Assembly (NCBI GenBank): GCA_916048055.1 | Contig: CAJZHL010000009.1 | Span: forward strand, 372,001 to 436,000 | Source of the DNA: Pedinophyceae sp. YPF-701 | Taxonomy: Eukaryota; Chlorophyta; Pedinophyceae | Direction of reading: 5' to 3' | Length of the DNA stretch: 64,000 bases | Part shown: piece after piece, positions 43,235 through 53,148 of the stretch | Numbering within the stretch: position 1 is the first letter of the stretch | Layout: each line of letters starts with the position of its first letter | Translations under genes and position numbers: made by a program | The notes under the pieces: generated by a model | Seen by the model: the letters and a program-made list of their open reading frames with translations, nothing else | What the model was told of the DNA's origin: nothing | The model's database searches: none

Positions 43235-43793
43235 AGTGGAAGCGCGCTCCGTGTCCTGGTCGGCCCACGCCAACGCCGGCCTCACCCTGCCCGTGTGCAG
43301 GAACCACACTGTGCTCCGACGCCCGGACAGACCAGGCTGATGCGCGTTGCCACGGGAACGCGCTGTCCAGGCCAACCAGTCGGCATCGCGCGGCCAGAAC
43401 GCCGCCCGAAGTGTCCCGGTCCGCCGTGCCGCTCAGGGGGGGGAATTGGCACCTCATGACAGTGTCAGGGGCCGCGCTGCGAGGTCTGCGTGGGGCGCTT
43501 GGCCGCGAGGAGGGAGGCGGGCGCGCAAGTGCGGGATCGGAGGAGCCGTCGTCGTCTCGTATCCTCGGACACGCCCCCCACGGCGCCTGAGGATTCCCGC
43601 CTGCAGCATCGCGCCTCCGCTGGCTCCGCGAGCCGCAGAGCGGCGGAAAGCGCCACCCGCGTCCCTTCTCGTTGCTTAGAAGACGAGTGTGAGCGACTCG
43701 CAGCGAGCGACCATCGCGCGCACGCGCTGAGGGGCGCGGGGCTTGCAGGGCAAGGTGCCCGACGGGCTCGTTGTGGGGTAAGAGGGGTCAGAG

Positions 43794-46499
43794 ATGTCCG
43801 GGATGGATAGCGTGGACGTCGTGGAGCAGGCTGGGCCGACCGTCACTGTCTGCGACCTGCCGCCGGAGATACTGAGGCACGTCAACCACCTGGCTCGTTC
43901 GCCGAGCATCAACAGCGTGCACCGCGCCCCCGACACCGGGATCTTTCCCGCAGTGGGGCGGCGCCGTCGCGGAGAAGACAGATCTCGCTTCGCACGGTGT
44001 TTCGCGCGCGTTGGCGCTCCGAGCTGCGCGCGGCCGCCCCCCCCCAGCAGAGGTTCGCCTCGTGCTCTCCGCGCCGTTGGCCTGCGCGAGCGCTGAATTT
44101 TTCGCGGCTCGATCGACGCACCATGCAGGCACGTCATCAGCTGCGTCAGGGAGGACGAGCCGGCACCGTGGGAGCGCGAGTGGAAGGCAAGTGGTCCTAG
44201 ACCAGCAGCGCTCACCGCGGCCCTCGCGGGCGATCTCGCGCGGTATCACCGGCGCACCTGAGCCCCTATCGATCTCGGTACATCCGAGGCGGCCGCGTTC
44301 CGACATGCCGCGGACGGCACACTCCGTTTCGCGGCTCAGCGAGCTGCTCCCGGCGCGACCCCCGCGCTCGCGGCCGAATTGCCGCGTATCCCGCCCGACC
44401 GAAGACTTGCTTCCCGCCGTGGAACGGCGCGTTCATTGCAGAAGCGGCGAGACCTGAACGGCGTGCGCCTGGTCTGCACCAAGTGGCGGGCGCTGGCGCA
44501 GGACGTCGTCAGGGCGGCGACGTGGGAGCCCGAAGTGAGCGTGGACGACTCGCCCGGCGTGTTCGAGTACCGCAGCGGTGCGTCAGACGCCGCCTAGGAC
44601 CCCCCGGTGCCGCGACGCGCCCTCGGGCCCCTCCTAGCCGCAACGACACAAACGAAGACCCACGTGATGTTTGTTTGCCCGCAGTTGAGCTGACCAACCT
44701 GCTGGACGTGATCAAGTTCCCCCTCCTCGAGGCCCTCACGATCAAGAGCGACTTCAAGTACAGCCTCGACCAGTTCCTCGCCACCACGCAGGTCGGCAGC
44801 ACCGCTACTCCCGCTGCCGCCACGCCAGCCTCCGACGCCGCGCCGGCGCGTCCCATCGCCCCCGCCGACCCCCCACGCCCCGCAGACCCTCTCGGTGTGC
44901 GCCACGTCGCCCGCGCTCGGCATGCCGGCCCCCGGCGGCCCCCCCGGCGCCGCCTACCACCCACAAGTCCTCCTCTCGCTGCGGCAACTGCACCTGCACG
45001 GGGTGTCGTTCACGGACGCCGGGATCCAGCAGCTGACGATCCTCACGCGCCTGGAGACGCTCACGATCGCCGGGCCCGACACTGCGGTGACGGACCAGCA
45101 GGAGGACTGGGAGTATGACACCTCCACCTTGTCGTTTCTACCGGACCTCCCGACCGTCGCGACGCTGCGGCTGCTCGACGTGCCGTACTCGCAGGACTTC
45201 GACGCCGACATGTTCGACGCGCTGCCAGCCCTCCGCAGCCTCGTGCTGTCGCCCTGCAGCCTCGACCACGGCATGCTCGAACACATCGCTACGCGGCTCA
45301 CAGGTGCGCAGCTTAGCCCCCTGCTGCTTCGTGCATCTAGCCGCCGCGTCGCTGCGCCGCTGCGGCCCCGTCCGACCGCACCCCGCCCCCGCGCAGCTTG
45401 ACGTCGCTGCGCGCCGCCGCCGGCCTGCTGCGCAGCCCTGACGTCGCTGTCGCTGGAGGGGCGGCTCGAGAACGAGCACGAGGCCAACCACGAGATGGAG
45501 TTCGACCTCGACGACAACCTCCCGACGCTGCCGGACCTCGACCTGCCAAACCTGGCGCGGCTGTCGTGTTGCTGGATGGCCCTGGACGAGGCGGTGACGC
45601 GGCTCCACCGGCTGTCGCGGCTCACGTCGATCCGGCTGGAGGAGTCGGACGTCGCGGAGCAGCACAACGGGCGCCTGTCGATGGTCGCCATGCACGCGCT
45701 GGGGACGCTGCGCGCCCTGCCGAACCTGCAGGAGCTGTGGATCTCGTGGAACCCCGCGCAGGGCATGGAGAGCGAGCAGCCGTGGGACCTGCAGGAGGTG
45801 CGCCCGTCCCGACGCCCTGCCGCTCGCCTCTGCACGCAGGCTGCCGGAGCTACCTGCCGCGCAGTTGCGGCCCGTGCGCGCGCGGTGGGCCGGCACGCTC
45901 GTGCGAGAGGCGGATGCGTTCACAGGTGTGCGTTTTCGTCCGCGCTGCGCAGTGTTTCGAGTGTCTGACTCCGATCCAGTCGCTCACGTCGCTGCGGTAC
46001 GCGCACCTGGGATCCGTCGTCAACAGCCCGACGTGCAAGTCCGCGCTGGCGCTCCGCTCGCTCACGAAGCTGACCGAGCTGCGCGACCTCGCGGTGTCGG
46101 TCAACATGCCGGACGTCAACAACGTCACTCTGCGCAACTTCGCAAAAGGCCTGCCCCGGCTGCAAACCCTCACGCTCGTCGGGCTGCGGGATTCCAAAGT
46201 GAGCCGGAAAGGCTACAGCGCGCTCGTCCAGGTTCGTCCCGCCCCAACCGGCCTCAACGCGACATCACCCACGCACGCGCGCCCACCAGCCCCGCGTCGC
46301 TCCATGGCAGGCACCCGTGCGCCGCGAAGCCCTCGCTGTGCGTGCTGACCTGTTCCGGCGCGTGCGGTGTACCGCGGCGCAGATCCCGTCGCTGGCGACG
46401 CTCAACGTGGACCGTTCGGTGGACGCGACGTCAATGGTGAAGACGCAGCTGTACCGCGAGGCGAGCATGGCGGGCAAAACCATCTCGTTCACGAACTAG
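43794..46499 (+). CDS. F-box and leucine-rich-repeat protein
   Basis: Probable substrate adaptor of an SCF ubiquitin ligase. Seven exons, 43794-43916, 44442-44577, 44685-44791, 44886-45303, 45436-45797, 45953-46231 and 46383-46499, join in phase to 513 residues. The F-box is split over exons 1 and 2: CDLPPEILRHVNHL, then RDLNGVRLVCTKWRALAQD. The rest is irregular LRR: FPLLEALTIKSDF, LRQLHLHGVSFTDAGI, LTRLETLTIAG, LPTVATLRLLDV, LTSLSLEGRL, LPNLQELWISWN, LTSLRYAHLG and LPRLQTLTLVGL. A short Pro/Gly-rich loop starts exon 4. Target unknown. Confidence 0.83.
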
Positions 46500-46730
46500 A
46501 GCGACGCCCACGCCGCCTGCGGCGCGACCGCGCCCCCGCAGCTAGCCGTGTGATCAGATAGCATCTCCGGACCAGCGGCGGCACGCACCGCACTCGTCTC
46601 TCCCATTCTCGCACTCCGTGACTAGATGCGGAGGTCGCCGCGGGTGCGCGGTGGGGCCGCAGCGTCCCCGCGCGGGGTTCTACCGCAGGAGGGGGCGTGG
46701 GCGCAGCGGCGTGCAGCGCCAGCGGCGATT

Positions 46731-48944
46731 ATGGCCGATAGGGCGCGCCCCTCGGCCACAGGACGCGCCTCCGAGGGCCTCAGGCGGCAGTGCGTGTGCA
46801 GAGCAGGCCGCGTCCCGCCATCCAGCGTCACCTCCTCGCAGCGCGGCCCTCGGGGCACAGCAGTGGTTGGGGGCGCCGGGGACAGCTTGCCTGCGGCTGA
46901 GGAGCTCAGGACGATGGTGGGCGCTGCCGTGCGGTGCTGTAGCGGCAACGCTACGCGTTGCTCCGCGCCAGCCGCGCCGCGGATGTGCCGGCGGGCGAAG
47001 CCTTACACGCTGGAGCCCGCGCAGGGAGCGCGGCGCGTGGCGCGGCGGGCGTACGAGCAGGTCGAGGCCGTCGGTATGCTGGCGGTCGTGGACTTCTCCT
47101 TCCTGACGCCGCAGCTCGGTACCATCATCTCGGCCCTCGTGGGCGCGTCGGCCATCGGGCTTCAGGTGCGCTGCTCCGGTGCTCTCCGCGCGGAATTCCG
47201 CCTCCCACGCGGCCGCGACGCGGATCTGGAGCCTCTGACGCGCACATGCTCTCTTGTGTGACCCCAGAGGAGGAGTACCTCCCTCGGTTTCGCGCGGAAC
47301 GCGCCGCTGCGGCCGTTGGCTTGCTGCAACAGAGCGTCTCCGTTTCGCCGCGTTGCAGGTCGCGGGGAACTTCCGGCAGGCGCGCGAGAACTCCCGGCTG
47401 CAGTTCCAGCTCGAGCAAGACAAGGCGGCCCTCTGGCGCGACGAGGCGAGCCCCGCGCCCGCCCGTCCCGCGACCGGCCCTAGCACGCCGCTTCCGTGGG
47501 GCCGAGCGCGCCCAGCGCACGCGGCAATCGTCCCAATACACCCCCCATTGCCGCGTACGTACCGCAGGAGGCCATCAAGACCGTTGCGATGTACCGCGGG
47601 CCGCTCCTCGAGGCTGCGTGCGAGCTCGAGCATCGGTTGTGGCACCTGCTCACGCTGCCCGGGGAGTGGCGCGACAGGCAGGGCAAGATCGACGAGACCG
47701 AGCTGATGTTCACGACGTACACCTTCTGCCAGTTCCTGGGCTACATGGAGGCCCTGCGTCGCGAAGGCCCCCGCGAACGCTCCCTCCTCGATCCCATGCG
47801 GGGCTCCAACTCGCTCTCGATCATGCGCGAGGCCTTCCTCTTCGTGTTCTCGGCCGCCCCCGCGACGCTCGCGCAGTACCTCGACAGCAAGGGCCGCGGC
47901 GGCGGCAAGCGCGAGCACCCCGGGCTCCGGTGGAGGTGCGCACGCGACGCAACCGCCACCGCGCACCAGACGCGGCGCCGGCCCACCAATGCGCGCCACA
48001 CCCGCCCTCGCCTGCGCCGCGTCCGACCTTCCCCCGCGTCGCTCCCCTTCGCCCCTCCAGGCCGAGCCGGGAGGTCGACCGCAGCATCGACCACAACGGC
48101 GGCGGCGTGCCGCTGCGCACGGCCCGCGGCGCCTTCCGCGCGATCGGCTCGCTCATGCTCGGCTCCGAGAACGGCCAGGACCGCATCTACACCATCGCGT
48201 TCACCGACTTCTACCGCCAGGCCACCACCGAGGGCTCCGAAATGAAGATGTTCGTCGACCCGCTCATCCGCGACATCCGCGAGCTCGCCGAGGGCCCGCT
48301 GTGGCGCCGCGAGGGCCCGGTCCCCGTCGCACGCTGGACGCGCGCGCTGCTGTTGCAGCAGCTGCTCGTCGAGGCCTTTGACATCCTCGACCCGGGGTAC
48401 GCGAGGATCCCGTCGAGCGCGCGCGTGGTGCTGTCGCCGACGGAGTGGAAGAAGCTGGCGCCGCTGGTGGTCGGGCCGATCGCGAACACGATCGCGGCGC
48501 GGCAGGCCGCGGACCGTGAGCGGCGGCGCGCGGGCAAGGGCAAGGGCAAGGCCGGGGAGGCCAAGGGCGCGGCGGACGGCGCGGTGATCAGCTCGCGGCA
48601 CGCGAGCATGGACCGCGAGGTGTACGCGAGCGGCGAGTGGGCCAACATGGAGGTGAGCCGCGCACGCAGCGACCCTGCAAACGCAACCTTCACTCAACGC
48701 GCGCGCGTGACTCCTGGACGTCGCATGCGCGCCTCGTGTGCAGAACCCCGAGATGGGGGGGGACGTTCTGCTGCCCGGCGCGGGCGTGGGGAAGAAGAAG
48801 CAGGAAGAGTCGTGGAACGCAAAGGCGGCGGACGTGATGGTCGGGGCCGGGAGCGCGCTGCTGGTCGAGGAGGCCGCGCGCGCGCTGTGGAAGGCGGCGC
48901 GCGCGAGCGACAACGGCAGGGAGGACCGGGATCGCCGGCCGTAG
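46731..48944 (+). CDS. Conserved protein of unknown function, possibly organelle-targeted membrane protein
   Basis: I do not recognise a named family. Exons read: 46731-47165, 47359-47445, 47568-47935, 48061-48652 and 48744-48944, in phase, about 560 residues. The N-terminus is Arg/Ser/Ala-rich (transit-peptide-like), followed by VVDFSFLTPQLGTIISALVG, a probable membrane helix. Then come NFRQARENSRLQFQLEQDKA, AMYRGPLLEAACELEHRLWH, TELMFTTYTFCQFLGYMEAL, a central domain FRAIGSLMLGSENGQDRIYT / IAFTDFYRQAT / LLLQQLLVEAFDIL, a Lys/Gly/Ala linker, and an Ala-rich helical end. The junction after exon 2 needs a GC donor (GAG then GCGAGC); other donors do not keep phase. Confidence 0.62.
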
Positions 48945-49866
48945 GCGCGGTGGCAGCCTGTGGCTCGCGGGACGCTGGCGAGCGAGGCTGGCTCTTGCAC
49001 GCGAGGGCGACAACGGTGCCGCCGTGCTGGCTGACTCTCTGGCGCGGCCGGCTGCGGTTTTGAGGCCTGGGGGTCGACGGTCGAGCCACGTGCCGTCACC
49101 CCCCCCCCCTGATGATGATGATGATTATATAATTCAACACCTGACGCGTGTTCGCGACTGGCCACACAGCGGAGAACGTGCCGAGCTGTGAGACGCCCGT
49201 CGCCACTCGCGGACCTCGCCCCGCGCGCCAATTGGACGCATCGGCAAACAACCCCCCCTGCGGGTGTTTGGGTCTCACTGACCCGAGCGGGCAGCATGCG
49301 ACCGCGCCCGCCTCGCACATGGTCAGTGTGACTGGCTCGCGATCGGCCGCACATCGGCCACGGCGTGACGACAGCAGGCCGTGCAAGTGCTTGTAGCAGG
49401 TGAGACGCGGGGCGGTGGTCGCGGAACGCGCTGGCGGTGGTTGGTGCGGATCGCACGGCCGTGGTGGAGGTGTATGCTGTCTCGCGGGCTGCCGTGCGAG
49501 TCGCATGGAGTGCCCAACACGGTGCATGCGGCGTGCGTCTCTGGCGCTGGAGGGAGCTCGGCCGTGAGGCTGCGTTGCGGGAGACCCTTGCTCGGTTGTC
49601 ACGATCTCACATGACAGGCACTAGGTGTCATGCAGAGCCCGGCTGCATGCGCGCTCCGGACGGCTCTCACAGCTCCCGCTACCTCACCTCCTGGAATCTC
49701 TCTCATTGGCACCCGCAGGACCCGTCCACGGCGCTCCGACGGCGGCGCTACATCGCCGACACGATCTCTGCAGTCGATGGAGCTGCGAAGCGGCCGCTGC
49801 GTGTGCGGGCCGCGGCCCTCGCAGCGCCCACGCGCTGGTGACGAGGATGCGCCCACATTCGCCCTG
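48945..49866. other. Intergenic, contains C-run and GAT microsatellite
   Basis: About 920 bp between two plus-strand genes. At about 49098-49126 a run of C is followed by five GAT-type triplets and an AT-rich patch (TTATATAATTCAA). No coding signal recognised. Confidence 0.5.
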
Positions 49867-51497
49867 ATGGACCTGTCGTTCGGGCAGCACGGTGGCGCGC
49901 TGGCGGAGGTCATCCGCCGGCTGCCCGGGAAGTCGCGCATCAAGTTCGCCGCTGCGTCGTCGAGCGCGATGGCGTGCGTGCTGGAGAGCTGCGGGGGGGC
50001 TCGGTGGACCGCACGCACAAGGGAGGTGGGCAGGGCGGTGGCGGGGAAGGTGGAGGGGCGCGTGTACGCGGGGGCGAGATCGCTGGTGGGGCGGACGAGC
50101 GACGACGCGCGGTGGGTGGTATACCGGCGGGCGGGTGCGAACCCCGACAGTGTGGCAGCGATTGTGGGGCTGGATGCCAGGGGGTCGGACCTGGGAGAGG
50201 GGCCTGTGGCGAACGCGCACCAGCTGGTGATCACGGAGGAGATGACGGGGCTGGAGGTCGTCAGGGCGTCGGGGTATGATTTCGACATCGCTGAGGAGTG
50301 GGGGGGGGACTGGCTGCCTGCAAGCGTCGCGGCGCGGTTGAAGGAGCTGGCGGTGATCGGGCAAGGTCTGGCGAGGCTGCCGGAGGGGATGGCGTCGCTG
50401 GAGGTGCTGAACGTGGGGGCGTGCACGCACCTGGAGGGGGAGGGGTGGCTGCCGTTGTCGAGCGGCGGGAGCGTGAAGAAGCTGCTTGCTGGGTGCTCGT
50501 CGCTGGCAAGGGTGCCGGAGGGGATGAGGTCGCTGGAGGAGCTCAGCGTGACACGGTGCTGGCAGCTGGCGGAGGAGGGGTGGCTGCCGGCGTCGGCGGC
50601 GGGAGCGTGAAGAAGCTGTTTGCGTGGACGTCCTCACTGAAGAGGCTACCGGAGGGGATGGGGTCGCTGGAGGAGCTCGACGTGACACGGTGCATGGAGT
50701 TAGCGGAGGAGGGGTGGCTGCCGGCGTCGAGCAGCGGGAGCGTGAAGAAGCTGAACGCTGCTTACACCTCGCTGGCGAGGCTGCCGGAGGGGATGGGGTC
50801 GCTGGAGGAGCTCGACGTGAGCTGGTGCATGGAGCTGGCGGAGGAGGGGTGGCTGCCGGCGTCGAGCGGCGGGAGCGTGAAGAAGCTGGTTGCTGATGAC
50901 TCCTCGCTGGCGAGGCTACCGGAGGGGATGGGGTCGCTCGAGGAGCTCAGCGTGAGGTACTGCAAGCAGCTGGCGGGGGAGGGGTGGCTGCCGGCGTCGA
51001 GCGGCGGGAGCGTGAAGAAGCTGTTTGCGTGGACGTCCTCACTGAAGAGGCTACCGGAGGGGATGGGGTCGCTGGAGGAGCTCGACGTGACACGGTGCTC
51101 GCAGCTGGCGGAGGAGGGGTGGCTGCCGGCGTCGAGCAGCGGGAGCGTGAAGAAGCTGGTTGCTGATGACTCCTCGCTGGCGAGGCTGCCGGAGGGGATG
51201 GGGTCGCTGGAGGTGCTCTACGTGAGCTGGTGCATGGAGCTGGCGGGGGAGGGGTGGCTGCCGGCGTCGAGCGGCGGGAGCGTGAAGAAGCTGTTTGCGT
51301 GGACGTCCTCACTGAAGAGGCTACCGGAGGGGATGGGGTCGCTGGAGGTGCTGAGTGTATTTGGCTGCGGACGATTGGCTGCGGGCTGGCTACCGGCGTC
51401 GAGCTGCGGGAGGCTGCAGGAGCTGCACGCCACGGACTCGCAGCTGCAGATGCTGCCGGAGGAGCAGATGCGGTCCCTGACATCTCAGTTACGTTGA
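49867..51497 (+). CDS. Leucine-rich-repeat protein with tandem 45-residue units; frame broken once
   Basis: Frame 1 runs from ATG 49867 (MDLSFGQHGG) to a stop near 50610; the same protein pattern then continues in another frame to 51497. The N-terminal about 150 residues (SRIKFAAASSSAMACVLES..., an F-box-like or ankyrin-MYND-type lead) precede repeats of the form RLPEGMGSLEEL...C..LAEEGWLPASSGGSVKKL. The unit spacing is 135 nt except between the copies at 50470 and 50604, which are 134 nt apart: the lower copy lacks one A in GTCGAGCGGCGGG. So this is either a pseudogene allele or a base-call error in a repeat. The repeats resemble disease-resistance or bacterial-effector LRRs of 22-23 residues in pairs. 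Confidence 0.6.
50335..51410. repeat. 135-bp tandem repeat array (about eight units)
   Basis: Landmark AGCGTGAAGAAG occurs at 50470, 50604, 50739, 50874, 51009, 51144 and 51279, that is every 135 nt with one 134-nt step. Units at 50604, 51009 and 51279 are nearly identical (encoding KLFAWTSSLKRLPEGM), and those at 50874 and 51144 form a second near-identical type (KLVADDSSLARLPEGM), suggesting recent unequal crossing-over or gene conversion. Confidence 0.88.
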
Positions 51498-52024
51498 GCA
51501 ATCAGTGTGAGCGCACGTACGAATGTGGACTCTCGGGAGGACGATACGATGGGTCACTGCCGGCGCCCGCCTCGTACAGCCCTCAGCGGCGACGTCGTGA
51601 GGCCACAACAGGCTGCAAGTCAGTCGTTGCACTTAGCTCACACGCCGACGGTGCGTGTTGACGCCGCGATGGCCTTGGAGTCGGCGTCGGCACCGTGCCC
51701 TGCTGGATGTCGCACTCATGGAGTCGCACCTCGCAAACAGTGCAGCCGTGTCGGTGTAACACTGCGAGCGTGTGTGTGCACATCTGCGCGTGTAGAAGTG
51801 CGCCTCGTCCCGCGCTGGATGATGACGGCCCCAGGGCTCGAGCCGGCGGGAGGCGCCCGCCACGTGCGTCGCGGTGCGTCTTCGATGCCGTGGTCTGTCA
51901 GCTTGGCTGGGTCACCTCACACACTGGAACGAGGGGGTCTGTTGCGGGCAGCGCCCGTGCGCGCGGCCCTTCCGAGCATGCGCCGCCAGCGAGACCACGC
52001 GGTGTTAGAAGGATCACTGCCGCG
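51498..52024. other. Convergent intergenic region, no gene seen
   Basis: About 530 bp between the LRR locus and PAM16. No recognisable coding signal. Confidence 0.4.
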
Positions 52025-52558
52025 CTACCCGCCGCCCTCGCCGTCGCCTTTTCGCGCCCGCGCCCCCCCCTCTTCACCCCCCCCCGCCTCCCCCTCCCCC
52101 GCCTGCGCCTCCTCCGCGCGCGGGTCGACCGTTTCCCGCCCCTCCTCCTGGTCCACCCGCTCCTTCGCCCTGTACACCTTACTCAGCAGGTAGAACGTGC
52201 CCGACTCCTTGTTCACCCGGTATAAGTGCCGGAACCGCTCCTCGACCTGCTCCGCCGTGGCGCCCGCGTCGATCTCCAGGATCTGCCGCGCCTCCTCGAG
52301 CGTCATCTTGCTGCGCACCGCGGCGCGCTTCACGTTCTCGGCGTTCATTCCGGACCGCCGCGCGTTGTGCAGGGCCTGGCCGTAGGCCTGGATGAACGCG
52401 CGGGCGAGGGTCTGCGCGCCCGAGACGAGGATCATCGCGATGAACTTGGACTGCGGAGGCGAGGGGGGGGGCGCCGCGGGGGTGGGGCGAGCCGGGCGGC
52501 AGGGCCGTGGTGCAGGGAGGAGCAGCGCCGCGCTGTGGCGGCCACCGGGGATCATCGC
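52025..52558 (-). CDS. PAM16: Mitochondrial import motor subunit PAM16 (Magmas/Tim16)
   Basis: J-like protein that pairs with PAM18 to regulate mitochondrial Hsp70 at the TIM23 channel. The secure exon is 52450-52025 (TCC codon to stop), encoding SKFIAMILVSGAQTLARAFI and QAYGQALHNARRSGMN, then the degenerate J domain MTLEEARQILEIDAGATAEQ and FRHLYRVNKESGTFYLLSKV, YRAKERVDQE. The DnaJ HPD is absent, as expected. A Gly/Glu-rich tail of about 30 residues is extra. The 5' end is unresolved: the frame is open upstream to ATG 52558, but an AG acceptor at 52451-52453 suggests a short first exon; alternatively ATG 52435 starts the protein. Confidence 0.88.
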   Translation of the reverse strand, partial: AMIPGGRHSAALLLPAPRPCRPARPTPAAPPPSPPQSKFIAMILVSGAQTLARAFIQAYGQALHNARRSGMNAENVKRAAVRSKMTLEEARQILEIDAGATAEQVEERFRHLYRVNKESGTFYLLSKVYRAKERVDQEEGRETVDPRAEEAQAGEGEAGGGEEGGARARKGDGEGGG

Positions 52559-53148
52559 GGCGGAGGGAGGTGAGCGGGGCTGCTTTGGCTTGTGGGCGCG
52601 CGTGGTGGATGCACGGCAACGCCTGGAGCAGCGTAATTGCGCGCGGGGGGAGCTGGGCGTGTGCACAGCCGGCCGCACGGACGGGGAGCGGGGTGCACAG
52701 GGCCGAGCATCGCACCATTGCGGCGAGAGTCTAGTGTGCGTGACGGGGCTGTCCCGCGCAGCAGGCCTGAGGCCCGTGCAGCCGCGACGTGCGCGAAAAT
52801 CACTCGTTGCTGAACCCTTTCACGTCGAAAGCGAGCATCGGTGCGTGGCACGCCCCTCAGCCAGACGCACAACGGAAGTGCGTGCACGTGCCTGCCTCCT
52901 GGTCGTACGATTCGCAGGCGCGGTCGCGCGGTGATGGGCTGCGCGGGGCCCGAGGTTGCGCGCGACAGACGCGCCCGGGGACCCCTCCCAGCCGCTCAAG
53001 TGAATGGTGCGGCGCCGTGCTGCGGCGGTGCAATCGAGGACACCGCGCGGGCCTTCGCGTCAGCAGTGCGGGCAGAAAGAACCAGCACAGCCGCTCTGGC
53101 GCGCACGGCACAGTCGCAGCAAGCAGGCGCGGTTCGTCGATCTGTGCC

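Noticed and set aside
46958-49063. 701-residue plus-strand frame across several exons
   Set aside because: It crosses introns of the conserved unknown gene in a shifted frame; only short parts coincide with true exons.
49098-49126. C-run plus GAT repeats and TTATATAA as a promoter or origin
   Set aside because: Simple sequence with no positional relation to a start codon (about 740 bp from the LRR gene start).
50335-51410. Direct repeats considered as a CRISPR-like array
   Set aside because: Units are contiguous coding LRR repeats of 135 bp with no unique spacers.
51507-52193. Open frames downstream of the LRR locus
   Set aside because: They run antisense into PAM16 and have no domain or LRR pattern.
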